Shown here piece after piece: positions 16,208 to 23,960 of a DNA stretch of 64,000 nt. Below the pieces are notes generated by a model that worked only from the letters and a program-made list of their open reading frames with translations, had not been told where the DNA came from and made no database searches. The stretch spans positions 91,427-155,426 of the forward strand of contig NZ_HG964461.1 in NCBI RefSeq assembly GCF_000612725.1, in the 5' to 3' direction. This stretch comes from Mycolicibacterium austroafricanum (GTDB taxonomy: Bacteria; Actinomycetota; Actinomycetes; Mycobacteriales; Mycobacteriaceae). Both the position numbers and the translations under genes were made by a program. The stretch's first letter is position 1. The number at the start of each line of letters is the position of its first letter.

Positions 16208-18016
16208 TTACAACCGAAACTCGTCGAACTTGACGGCTCCGGCTGTGGTGTCCGCCATGTCGACGTACCAGCTGGTGACGGTGCCTGTGCCGGTGTATAT
16301 CGCCTGGAACACGACGGTGTTGTTGTCCGCGATGTAGGGCAGCGGCCGGCCGCCGCCGTCGCGCCGCGGCGCGATGGTCGGCACCGTGGGGCTCAGGCCG
16401 CCCGGATTGCCCTGTGCCGCCGTGTCTTCGCTGTTCCAGGGTGAGGGCGGCACAGGTCGGCGACGACCGGAGCCGTCGGGAAAGGCGCCGAAGCTGTTCC
16501 CGGTGTTGGATCCCTCGAGGTAGTGCACGCCCGCCGGTGAGGTGAACCGGTTCCACAGGTGGTTGTGCCCGTTGCACACCAGGTCGACGCCTGTGTGCTC
16601 GATCAGCGGCAGCACGTCACGCAGCAGTAGGTTCTCGGCTGCCGGATAGTCGTACCTGATCCCGACAACTCGGTCGTGGTCGTCGCGCTCCTCGTCCCGG
16701 CACGGAGGAGTGAACGCCGGAACCACGTTCTCCCCCAGGCTGTGCGGGCCTTCGTGGAGCATCACCACGGTGAACCTCGCGTCCCGGAATTCCGGCGACT
16801 CCAGTTCCCGCCGCAGCCACTCGTACTGTCGCGAGCCGACCGCGAGGTCGTCGAAGATGAACTCGCCGTGCCCCTGGGCCAGCGGATCGGTCAGGTGCTC
16901 GCGCGATTCCTGGAAGCGGGTCCCTGTGGTGCGGGCGGCAGGATCCGCGTCGGCGCGATCGGACCGCCAGACCCGGGTGGCGAACAGCGTGATCAGCCGG
17001 ACGTCACCCACCGTGGCGGCGTAGTACCGCTTTCCGCCGGGCCCGGAGCGGGGCGGCGAGAAGATCTCCTCATACGTCGTCACCGAGAACGAATTATCCT
17101 CGACCCATTGGCTTTTCACTGCCGGATCACCGGTCGGGTTGACGCTGTCGGCGACCTTGGCGTACTCCGCTTCGGCTACGGCGCGGGGCACCGCATTGTG
17201 AAGGGAGTCGTCGAGCGACGTGTGCCCGGCGCGGCGGCCCTGCACCTCGTGGTTCCCGATGGCCGGATAGAGGGGTGCGTGCTGGAGGATCTGCGCGCCC
17301 CGGTAGGCCTTACCGTCCGAGGTCACCCGCCCGCCGCGGCCCTGCATCACCGCGAAGAACGCCGATCCACGCTCGTCGTCGAACCACTCCGAAGCGCGGT
17401 CGGGGACGTTGACCAGATCACCGGGCATGAACACCGCATCGATCTTGCCGAGCTGCTCGGTGATGGTCCGGGCGGCGAACTCGATGTTCGCCGCCGTGTT
17501 CACCAGCAGCTGGTGGTCGGAGGTCAGCATGATCACCGCGGGCATCCCCGGTGCGAGCGGTCCACCGACAGAGAAGGTTTCGGAGACCACGAACCGGTCG
17601 CCGAGCACGCTGATGACGCGATAAGGCTCTCGATCGCCGGCAGGAACGACGACCGCGGCGTGGTGCCGGTAGACCGCGCGTGCGGCGATGCCTCTCGTCG
17701 GCCTGCGGTCGGCGGGCAGATGCGAGTCCGGGTCCTCGGCGACCCGGGACAGCCGGACGGTCTGGGCGGCGACCACCCGCACACCGTGGGCCGCGCCTAC
17801 GGCTGCCGTGGCAGCAAGTTCGGTGTCGGTCATCGCGCCGACGCCGTCGCCGATCAGGACGTGGTGGGCGTCGCCGCAGAATTCGGTGAACCAGGCCACC
17901 TCGGTGGAGTCGGGTTCGGGACGTTGGAGGAAGGGGTCGGTGAGCAGCGCGGGGCGGTGGTCACGCGGGTGCGCTCCGACTGCCCCCGCGCGCGGTAGCG
18001 TCGCCACGCCGGTCAC
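16208..18016 (-). CDS. Metallophosphoesterase (calcineurin-like)
   Basis: A protein of about 600 residues with binuclear-metal phosphoesterase motifs in order: a His/Asp strand (MLTSDHQ), MPGDLVN (GD motif), GNHE, a His in VMLHEGPH and GHNH near the end. Such enzymes hydrolyse phosphomonoesters or diesters. There is no clear signal peptide. The open frame reaches 18052 but only through TTG; GTG 18016 and GTG 18007 are better starts, the choice is uncertain and no strong Shine-Dalgarno is visible. It lies just upstream of the phn operon on the same strand, which suggests but does not prove a phosphorus-scavenging role. Confidence 0.82.
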   Translation of the reverse strand: MTGVATLPRAGAVGAHPRDHRPALLTDPFLQRPEPDSTEVAWFTEFCGDAHHVLIGDGVGAMTDTELAATAAVGAAHGVRVVAAQTVRLSRVAEDPDSHLPADRRPTRGIAARAVYRHHAAVVVPAGDREPYRVISVLGDRFVVSETFSVGGPLAPGMPAVIMLTSDHQLLVNTAANIEFAARTITEQLGKIDAVFMPGDLVNVPDRASEWFDDERGSAFFAVMQGRGGRVTSDGKAYRGAQILQHAPLYPAIGNHEVQGRRAGHTSLDDSLHNAVPRAVAEAEYAKVADSVNPTGDPAVKSQWVEDNSFSVTTYEEIFSPPRSGPGGKRYYAATVGDVRLITLFATRVWRSDRADADPAARTTGTRFQESREHLTDPLAQGHGEFIFDDLAVGSRQYEWLRRELESPEFRDARFTVVMLHEGPHSLGENVVPAFTPPCRDEERDDHDRVVGIRYDYPAAENLLLRDVLPLIEHTGVDLVCNGHNHLWNRFTSPAGVHYLEGSNTGNSFGAFPDGSGRRRPVPPSPWNSEDTAAQGNPGGLSPTVPTIAPRRDGGGRPLPYIADNNTVVFQAIYTGTGTVTSWYVDMADTTAGAVKFDEFRL

Positions 18017-18038
18017 TCTATCGCCGCGGCGGAAGGTG

Positions 18039-18378
18039 TCAGCCGGCCTCAATCATGTGCTTACCTGGGTGCGCTGCCTGCCAGCCGGATATCGCCTGGT
18101 CCCACTGCTCGCCGTCCAGAGAGGTCAGCGAGGCCGGAAACAACCCGTCCTCCTCCTTGGCGATGTGCTCATACAGGTCGTCGACCGCCGTACGGATCTG
18201 CTCGCGGTCATCCGCATTAGACAGGTCAACGGATTCAAGCAGCGCACCGAGTTCCCGGTGTTCGCGTACCAGCGGGGCGATGTGGGCCGCAATTCATCAC
18301 CCGCTCGTGCTCCGCGATGTAGTCGCGCAGCAACGGCATGTCCCGACATCCGCAGTATTGGCACATCCCCAGCCCCAT
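18039..18378 (-). pseudogene. Hemerythrin-domain protein, broken by internal deletion
   Basis: The minus strand begins MCQYCGC...PLLRDYIAEHERVMN, the start of mycobacterial hemerythrin-like proteins. It then jumps frame by one base near 18293 and resumes as AAHIAPLVREHRELGALLES and the normal end ...YEHIAKEEDGLFPASL...GKHMIEAG. The middle of the four-helix bundle, about 45 residues that would supply central His/Glu iron ligands, is missing. Family members are about 150 residues; the two pieces here sum to about 110. Deletion plus frame change makes a functional product very unlikely. First ATG 18378, stop 18039. Confidence 0.75.
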
Positions 18379-18419
18379 CAGAAGTCCGTCGCCTCCGACA
18401 GTAGGCCGTGTCGGCTCGG

Positions 18420-19382
18420 TCAGACCAGCACGCGCTGTAGATCGGGTTTCATCTGTCGGAGTTGTTGTCCCCAGTAGTTCCAGCTATGGGTGCCGTCGGA
18501 GGGGAAGTTGAACGCACCGTTGCGCCCGCCTGCGGCCAGGTATTTCTCTTGAAAGGTTCTGCTGGTGCGGGCAAGGAACTTCTCCAGGAACTGTGCGGCG
18601 GCGAGGTTGCCCACGGTGGCATCGGAGTCGAAGTCGGATGCCTTGCCGGTGCCCGAGTAGATCCAGATGCGGGTGTTGTTGGCCACGAGCTTGCCGAGGT
18701 TCTCGGTGGGATCGTTGCGTTTCCATACGGGGTCGCTGCTGGGACCCCACATGCTTTCGGCGTCGAAGCGGCCGGCGTCGTTCATGGCGATCCCGACCAG
18801 GGTGGGCCACCACCCCTCGGAGGGGTTGAGCGCCCCGGAAAGGGCTGCAGCATAGACGAATTGCCCGGGATGCCAGATCGCCAGCGTGAGCGCCGAGGAA
18901 GCGGCCATGGACAGTCCGACCGCAGCGTGCCCGGTCGGGGAGATGTTTCGGTGGGACGCCAGCCACTGCGGAAGTTCCTGAGTGAGAAACGTCTCCCACT
19001 TGTATGTGTAGGTTTGGCCGTTGCTCCGGGACGGGCGGTACCAGTCGGTGTAGAAGCTGGACTGGCCGCCGACGGGCATGATGACCGAGATCCCCGACTG
19101 GTCGTACCACTCGAAGGCCGCGGTGTTGATGTCCCATCCGTTGAAGTCGTCTTGGGCGCGCAGTCCGTCGAGCAGGAACACCGCGTGCGGTCCGCCGTAC
19201 TGGAACTGGATGCGGACGTCTCGGCCCATCGACGGAGACGGAATATCCAGGTATTCGACGGGCAGCCCGGGCCGGGAGAACGCCTGCGCCGTGGCCGGCG
19301 CCGCGAGCACCGCCGCGGTCAGGGCGGCGACGGCGACGATCATCTGCCCGGCGATGCGCAACCTTGAGTGCGTGGACAACAT
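18420..19382 (-). CDS. Antigen 85-family mycolyltransferase
   Basis: A 320-residue exported protein from ATG 19382, with a signal peptide ending near ATAQA (about residue 34). The body matches Ag85/Fbp: FSRPGLPVEYLDIPSPSMGR, FLLDGLRAQDDFNGWDINT and GGQSSFYTDWY. The catalytic triad is present as Ser158 (GLSMAASS), Glu267 (FLEKF) and His299 (GTHSWNYW), with family spacing. The usual YCGNGT segment is IYSGTGKASDFDSD, a divergent loop. These enzymes transfer mycolates between trehalose monomycolate molecules and to arabinogalactan in the cell wall. The gene follows a TetR gene by 36 nt on the same strand. Confidence 0.93.
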   Translation of the reverse strand: MLSTHSRLRIAGQMIVAVAALTAAVLAAPATAQAFSRPGLPVEYLDIPSPSMGRDVRIQFQYGGPHAVFLLDGLRAQDDFNGWDINTAAFEWYDQSGISVIMPVGGQSSFYTDWYRPSRSNGQTYTYKWETFLTQELPQWLASHRNISPTGHAAVGLSMAASSALTLAIWHPGQFVYAAALSGALNPSEGWWPTLVGIAMNDAGRFDAESMWGPSSDPVWKRNDPTENLGKLVANNTRIWIYSGTGKASDFDSDATVGNLAAAQFLEKFLARTSRTFQEKYLAAGGRNGAFNFPSDGTHSWNYWGQQLRQMKPDLQRVLV

Positions 19383-19417
19383 CGGGGGTCCTTTCAGGAG
19401 TCCCGGGAGAGGGGAGG

Positions 19418-20011
19418 TCAGTTGCCGAGCAGGGCGGGGTCGGCGTCGATGTAGCGCGCCAGGCTGGCCCGCAGATCGGTGAGCTTGTGGCCGGCGTCGA
19501 ATTCGAGCAGCGCGGCTTCGGCGGTCATCCCGATCCAGAGTTGGGCAGCGCGGCGCGGATGCGGCCATCCCATGGCGGTGAAGTCGGGTTCGATGAGATC
19601 GGCTGTGTCACTGTTGCGTTGGCGTACCGCGTCGTTGATGGCGGGCTCGGCACGGGCTTCCAGCAGCAGCGCGCGCACGGCCCGGTTGGTCAGGCAGCTG
19701 TCGAGGTAGGCGCGGCTGGCGATCGCGAGTCGCCGGGCACCGGGCGCGGATCCGTCGATGATGGCCAGCGCCTCGGTGAGGATCCGGTCATGGAAGTCGC
19801 GGTGCAACGCCACCAGGTAGCTTGCGCGGTCGCCGAAATGGTGAAAGAAGCTCCCCTTGGAGACGGCGGCGTCTTCGACGATGCGGTTGACGCTCAATCC
19901 GACCAGCCCTCCGGATGCGGCGAGGCGAAACCCGGCGTCGATCAACGCGTTACGGGTGCGAGCGGCGCCCTGCTGGCGTGTGGTGGGCGGCTTGGTCGGC
20001 GGGCTGGTCAC
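19418..20011 (-). CDS. TetR-family repressor
   Basis: A 197-residue TetR protein with N-terminal helix-turn-helix (GLSVNRIVEDAAVSKGSFFHHFGDRASYL) and a variable ligand-binding helical domain. The start is GTG at 20011. It is divergent from an alpha/beta hydrolase gene, and a 20-bp perfect inverted repeat lies between them. It probably represses itself and that hydrolase. Whether it also affects the Ag85-like gene 36 nt downstream on the same strand cannot be told from sequence. Confidence 0.9.
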   Translation of the reverse strand: MTSPPTKPPTTRQQGAARTRNALIDAGFRLAASGGLVGLSVNRIVEDAAVSKGSFFHHFGDRASYLVALHRDFHDRILTEALAIIDGSAPGARRLAIASRAYLDSCLTNRAVRALLLEARAEPAINDAVRQRNSDTADLIEPDFTAMGWPHPRRAAQLWIGMTAEAALLEFDAGHKLTDLRASLARYIDADPALLGN

Positions 20012-20049
20012 GGTGTCCCCTTTACGACGGAAGAACCCCAGCCTATAGT

Positions 20050-20069
20050 TTGACCGACCAGTCGGTCAA
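20050..20069. promoter_or_regulatory. TetR operator in the divergent intergenic region
   Basis: TTGACCGAC-CA-GTCGGTCAA is a perfect 9-2-9 inverted repeat of the TetR type. It sits directly after TATAGT (20044-20049), a likely -10 box for the plus-strand gene, and 2 bp before the Shine-Dalgarno GAAGGAGG. A bound dimer would block transcription in both directions. Confidence 0.75.
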
Positions 20070-20084
20070 TGAAGGAGGTGCCGG

Positions 20085-20906
20085 ATGCCGCTCGTGCCCA
20101 CTCGCGCCGGGACACTCGCCTACCACGTGCGCGGTTCAGGACCCACGGTGGTGCTGCTGCCCGCTGCCCTGCACGACCATCACGATTTCGACGCGGTCTC
20201 GGCCGATTTGGCGCGGCACCACCGGGTCGTGGCCGTGGACTGGCCCGGCTGCGGCGACTCGCCCCCGGCGCCCGACCCGCACGCGGTGACCGCACCGGTG
20301 CTCGCCGACGGACTCGAAGACCTGGTGGCCGGCCTCGGCGAGGAGCCTGTCGTCCTGATCGGCAACTCCGTCGGCGGATTCGCCGCCGCTCGGTTGGCGA
20401 TCCGCCGGCCGCACCGGGTTGCGGGACTGGTGCTGGTCAACACGGGTGGCTTCCTTCCGATGAATCCGATCATGAGGCTGTTCTGTCGCACGCTGGGCAC
20501 GCCGCAGGTGGCCCGCCGGATCCTCCCGGCCTTCATCAGGCTCTACATGCAGGCAGACAACGACCTGGCCCGCGCGGCGCGCGACCGCGCCGTGACCCGG
20601 GCGAAAACGACGAGCGGTGTGGCCATGACCGCAGCGCTGTGGCGCAGCTTCGCCACCGACGCACACGACCTACGCCGTGACGCCGACAAGCTGACCGCCC
20701 CGGCACTCATCGTGTGGGGAAGCCGCGACACCGCCATCCCGCTCCCAATCGGCCGCGCCACCCACACAGCGTTGCCACGAGCCCGGTTCGAGACACTGCC
20801 GGCCGGTCACGTGCCCTTCGCCTCCGCACCCCAGGACTTTCTCGCGATATTGCGCCCCTTTTTGACCCGAACCCTTGGCACCACCGAGAGTTCCCCGCAC
20901 CAATGA
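20085..20906 (+). CDS. Alpha/beta-hydrolase
   Basis: A 273-residue alpha/beta-hydrolase. The oxyanion-hole region is LLPAALHDHHDFD, the nucleophile elbow is GNSVGGF (Ser), the acid lies near WGSRDTAIPL (Asp) and the His is in AGHVPF. The start ATG 20085 follows GAAGGAGGT at good spacing, after the TetR operator. Its substrate is unknown. Esterase, lactonase or C-C hydrolase activity is possible, and induction by a small hydrophobic ligand through TetR is inferred. Confidence 0.88.
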   Translation: MPLVPTRAGTLAYHVRGSGPTVVLLPAALHDHHDFDAVSADLARHHRVVAVDWPGCGDSPPAPDPHAVTAPVLADGLEDLVAGLGEEPVVLIGNSVGGFAAARLAIRRPHRVAGLVLVNTGGFLPMNPIMRLFCRTLGTPQVARRILPAFIRLYMQADNDLARAARDRAVTRAKTTSGVAMTAALWRSFATDAHDLRRDADKLTAPALIVWGSRDTAIPLPIGRATHTALPRARFETLPAGHVPFASAPQDFLAILRPFLTRTLGTTESSPHQ

Positions 20907-21001
20907 GCCGGACGCACCGCCACTGTGGGGCCCAGGAGCCTGTCAGAGCTCCGACGTCACCGGCGGACATCGTGAGCCGATCAGGTCTCGCCGAATCTCT
21001 G

Positions 21002-22000
21002 TCAGGCGCAGGGAAACAGCTGCGCGGCGTTTGCTTTTCGCGCCCAGAGCTCGGCAAAGGCGTGCGCGATTTCGTCCAGCGCCGGCGCGAGGGGTTCGAT
21101 CTGGCGGGTGACCAGCGCGTCGTCGTCGATCGCTGCCACTGGATGCCAGTAGACCCCGTCGGCGGTGACCGCGACCTCGGGCACCAGGGATGCCCGCGTT
21201 ATCTGCACGCCATCGGCGGCCGAGCCCTCCCGGGCGACCGGCCGCACCACCTGATCGTCCTGCGCGATGCCGAGTTCGTCGAGGAACTCATGGAAGGCCT
21301 TGAGCTCGCCCGGAACGGGCGCCGCAACCGTGGCTGCGACCCGCACGCGGAAGCCCAGGCCACGCGCCACCCGAATTCCTTCCACCGCCCTGGCCCAGCT
21401 CCCGTGTCCGCGATGTGAGTCGTGCAGTTCCGGCGTCGCGGAATCCAGGCTGATCTGCAGCGCCACGTTGTCCCGCGGGATGGTGTCGAGCTCGCGTAGC
21501 CCCCTGCCCCGGAACACCATTCCATTGGTCAGCACGGTCGTCGGGAGGAGCGCGGCGCAGCTGCGAACGATGGTGCCGATGTCCGAGAGCAGGAACGGCT
21601 CGCCGCCGGTGAGAAAGACCTCGCGCACCCCCCAGTCCGCTGCCTCCCTGGCCAGTCGGGCGATGCGGTCGGCGCCCAACTCCCGTCGCGGGGCCTGCGG
21701 CGAGGACTCCACGCAGCAGTAGTCACAGGCAAGGTTGCAGTGGAAGTTGGTGTACATCCACAGCCGCGCGCCCGGCATTCGCTCCGGGCCCAGAACCAGA
21801 AGCGGATCGGGCGGGCGGCCGCGCCGCACCGTCAACGTGCCCGCCCCCGTCTCGTCGAGATCGGCCTGCACCACGGTGTTTCCGCTTCGCGCGCACCACT
21901 TTTCGGCAGTCTCCCGCTCGGCGACGGACGCCACGGCGATCTCGCCGATGGCACCGTCGGCCAGGGTGGCCATCAACCTCATCAGGTCGAGGATCACCAC
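21002..22000 (-). CDS. Radical-SAM enzyme with N-terminal TusA-like domain
   Basis: A 332-residue protein. Residues 1-62 resemble the TusA/SirA sulfur-carrier fold (GEIAVASVAERETAEKWCAR, then a final basic strand) but lack the catalytic CPxP cysteine motif. The radical-SAM domain follows: Cys88, Cys92, Cys95 (CX3CX2C), then LTGGEPFL and LQISLDSATPELHDSHRG. There is no SPASM-type cysteine cluster at the C-terminus. It overlaps the PhnD-like gene by 7 nt and is last in a four-gene operon with a DoxX-like protein and an ACAD-fold flavoprotein. The reaction is unknown; modification of a small molecule or peptide, perhaps sulfur-related, is only an inference. Start GTG 22000 or 21997. Confidence 0.85.
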   Translation of the reverse strand: MVILDLMRLMATLADGAIGEIAVASVAERETAEKWCARSGNTVVQADLDETGAGTLTVRRGRPPDPLLVLGPERMPGARLWMYTNFHCNLACDYCCVESSPQAPRRELGADRIARLAREAADWGVREVFLTGGEPFLLSDIGTIVRSCAALLPTTVLTNGMVFRGRGLRELDTIPRDNVALQISLDSATPELHDSHRGHGSWARAVEGIRVARGLGFRVRVAATVAAPVPGELKAFHEFLDELGIAQDDQVVRPVAREGSAADGVQITRASLVPEVAVTADGVYWHPVAAIDDDALVTRQIEPLAPALDEIAHAFAELWARKANAAQLFPCA

Positions 22001-22818
22001 CGAGGGTCGACCCCCTGCTCCTCCACCGCGGCGAACAGTGGCTCGTACCCGTCCAGGTGCGGCCTCACCCAGCGCCGCAGTCCTTCGAGTTCCAGAATTC
22101 TGCGGTGCTCAGGGTTGTCCCAGTCCATCGCCAACAGCTTGTCCACCCATGGGGTGTAACGCTGGGCCGGCAGGGTGTCGAGCGCGGTGAACATACAGTG
22201 GCAGTATCCGTCGGTCCGCCACACCTCCTCCAGGGTGCCGGCCATCAGCTCGTCGCGCCCCATCGCCTCCCAGGTGCTGCTGCCGATCGCGGCGACGTCG
22301 ACCTCACCGGCCAACATTGCTTCGATCGCGTCGAGCTCGCTGCGGCCGGTGTCGCCGTGCTTACCGATATCTGTGTCGAACCGGATGACCTGCAGATCCG
22401 ATGGGGGCACACCGGCGCGGGTCAGGTAATGCAGTGGCAGGATCGCCGCATGCGCGGAATCGGCCGAGCCGAGCGCGAGGCGCTTGCCGGCGATCGACGT
22501 GGGGCCCGACAGTCCGCTGCCGGACGGCGCGACGAAGACGGTGGTGAAGCCCACGTCGGTGTCGCGCTGTGCCAGAGCGACGCAGTGCCCGTCGGTCTGC
22601 ATCACCGTCCGTACGTAGGCCAGGTTGGTATTCCACGCGACATCGATGTGCCCGGCGATCAACGAGGTGACCAGTCGCCCGTAGTTCGAGTAGAGGACGA
22701 AATCCATGGCGGTATCGGGTTCGCCTGCGCTGTCGAAGTATTCACGAATGCCCTCCCAAATCGGGACCACATTCGGGGTGTAGGCCACAGCACCGACGAT
22801 CAGTGGGTCGCTCATCAT
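21994..22818 (-). CDS. PhnD-like substrate-binding-fold protein without signal peptide
   Basis: A 274-residue protein with the PhnD/phosphonate-binding family fold: PLIVGAVAYTPNVVPIWEGI, SLIAGHIDVAWNTNLAYV, GKRLALGSADSAHAAILPLH and GEVDVAAIGSSTWEA. Unlike transport lipoproteins there is no signal peptide or lipobox, and no permease or ATPase is adjacent, so the protein should be cytosolic. It contains a CHC motif near residue 206. It probably binds a small anion or metabolite for the neighbouring enzymes, or is itself an enzyme. ATG 22818 (or 22815) follows the ACAD stop by 11 nt. Confidence 0.82.
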   Translation of the reverse strand: MMSDPLIVGAVAYTPNVVPIWEGIREYFDSAGEPDTAMDFVLYSNYGRLVTSLIAGHIDVAWNTNLAYVRTVMQTDGHCVALAQRDTDVGFTTVFVAPSGSGLSGPTSIAGKRLALGSADSAHAAILPLHYLTRAGVPPSDLQVIRFDTDIGKHGDTGRSELDAIEAMLAGEVDVAAIGSSTWEAMGRDELMAGTLEEVWRTDGYCHCMFTALDTLPAQRYTPWVDKLLAMDWDNPEHRRILELEGLRRWVRPHLDGYEPLFAAVEEQGVDPRW

Positions 22819-22829
22819 GTCCTCCCGCG

Positions 22830-23957
22830 TCAGAACAGGGGAAGGCCGGTGACGGCCTTGCCGTAGAAGTCGTAGAGCACGTCGGCGGTGGGGGCCATCA
22901 CCGCGCCCGCCCGCGCGTCCCTGAAGTTCCGCTCGATGGGCAGGTGCTTGGAGAAGGCAGCGCCACCACACACCCGCATGGCGGACTCGGTGATGGTCAG
23001 CGCGGCGTCGTTGGCGGACGCCTTGATACCGAGCACATGGTTGAGCGTCTCCTCGTCGGGAGCACTGACACTGGCGGCGGCACTGCGCAGGTAGGCCCGT
23101 TGAGCCGCGAGAGTCGTTCCCATTTTCGCGATCTGCGCGCGAATCGTCGGCAGGGCCGACAACGCCTCGTCGCGATGTTCCAGCCGGGCACCGCTGACGT
23201 GCGCGATGGTTGCGACGTACGCGGAGCCGGCGAGCCCCAGTGACACGGCGGCATTGCCGAGGTTGAACCACGGCAGGACCGTCTCCATCAGAAGCCCGAA
23301 TCCGGCGGCCTGTGCCCCCAGTCGGGACACAACTGGGATCGTCGCATCGACAGTCATCGGCGAGGAGGCGTTGCCGCGCAGACCCATGCCGGCGAACGGC
23401 GCCACGACGGAGAGGCCTTCCCCAGACCTGGGGAGCGCGTAGAGATCCACCTCGCCGGCGACTCCGGAGGTGGATCCGGCGGACACGATGTAGATGTCGG
23501 CGTAACCCGCTGAGGTCACCCAGCTCTTGTCGGCCCGCAGCTTCACCGTGTCACCGTCGTCGGACAACGCGGCCGTGGACACCGGCGCCCAGAAGTGCGA
23601 ACGTGAGCCCTTCTCGCTGAACGCCAACGTGCCCAGTGCATTCCCGGAAGCCATGGCGGACAACATCTCCGGCATGCCCGGCGGCGGCGCCGCGGCGACG
23701 GTGACCGCCGCGGCGGTGTGCATCAGGTAGACCATCGCGGTCGACCCACACGCGGCAGCCAACCCGCCGACGACGTCCACGAACTGCTGCGGGCCTGCGC
23801 CAAGGCCGCCGGCCTCCTCGGGCACGACCAGACCCAGCAAACCGCTGCCACGCAGCGCGTCCACCGCTGCCGCGGGGTAGGCACCCTCGGCGTCGACCTG
23901 ATCGGCGCTCGCGGCGGCGACAGAGATGACGTGATTCAACGCCTCCGTCGAATACAT
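22830..23957 (-). CDS. Acyl-CoA dehydrogenase-fold flavoprotein
   Basis: A 375-residue protein with the ACAD fold: an N-terminal helical domain with GLLGLVVPEEAGGLG, a middle beta domain with LAFSEKGSRSHFW and KSWVTSAGYADIYIV, and a C-terminal helical domain with RVCGGAAFSKHLPIERNFRDARAG. The last motif is typical of ACADs and related FMN monooxygenases such as DszC. The usual catalytic Glu cannot be assigned safely. Its partners (DoxX-like, PhnD-like, radical SAM) are not fatty-acid genes, so a specialised oxidation is more likely than beta-oxidation. It starts 3 nt after the DoxX gene ends. Confidence 0.85.
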   Translation of the reverse strand: MYSTEALNHVISVAAASADQVDAEGAYPAAAVDALRGSGLLGLVVPEEAGGLGAGPQQFVDVVGGLAAACGSTAMVYLMHTAAAVTVAAAPPPGMPEMLSAMASGNALGTLAFSEKGSRSHFWAPVSTAALSDDGDTVKLRADKSWVTSAGYADIYIVSAGSTSGVAGEVDLYALPRSGEGLSVVAPFAGMGLRGNASSPMTVDATIPVVSRLGAQAAGFGLLMETVLPWFNLGNAAVSLGLAGSAYVATIAHVSGARLEHRDEALSALPTIRAQIAKMGTTLAAQRAYLRSAAASVSAPDEETLNHVLGIKASANDAALTITESAMRVCGGAAFSKHLPIERNFRDARAGAVMAPTADVLYDFYGKAVTGLPLF

Positions 23958-23960
23958 GGC

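Noticed and set aside
21994..22818. A second phosphonate ABC transporter
   Set aside because: No permease or ATPase genes nearby and no signal peptide; only the binding-protein fold is present.
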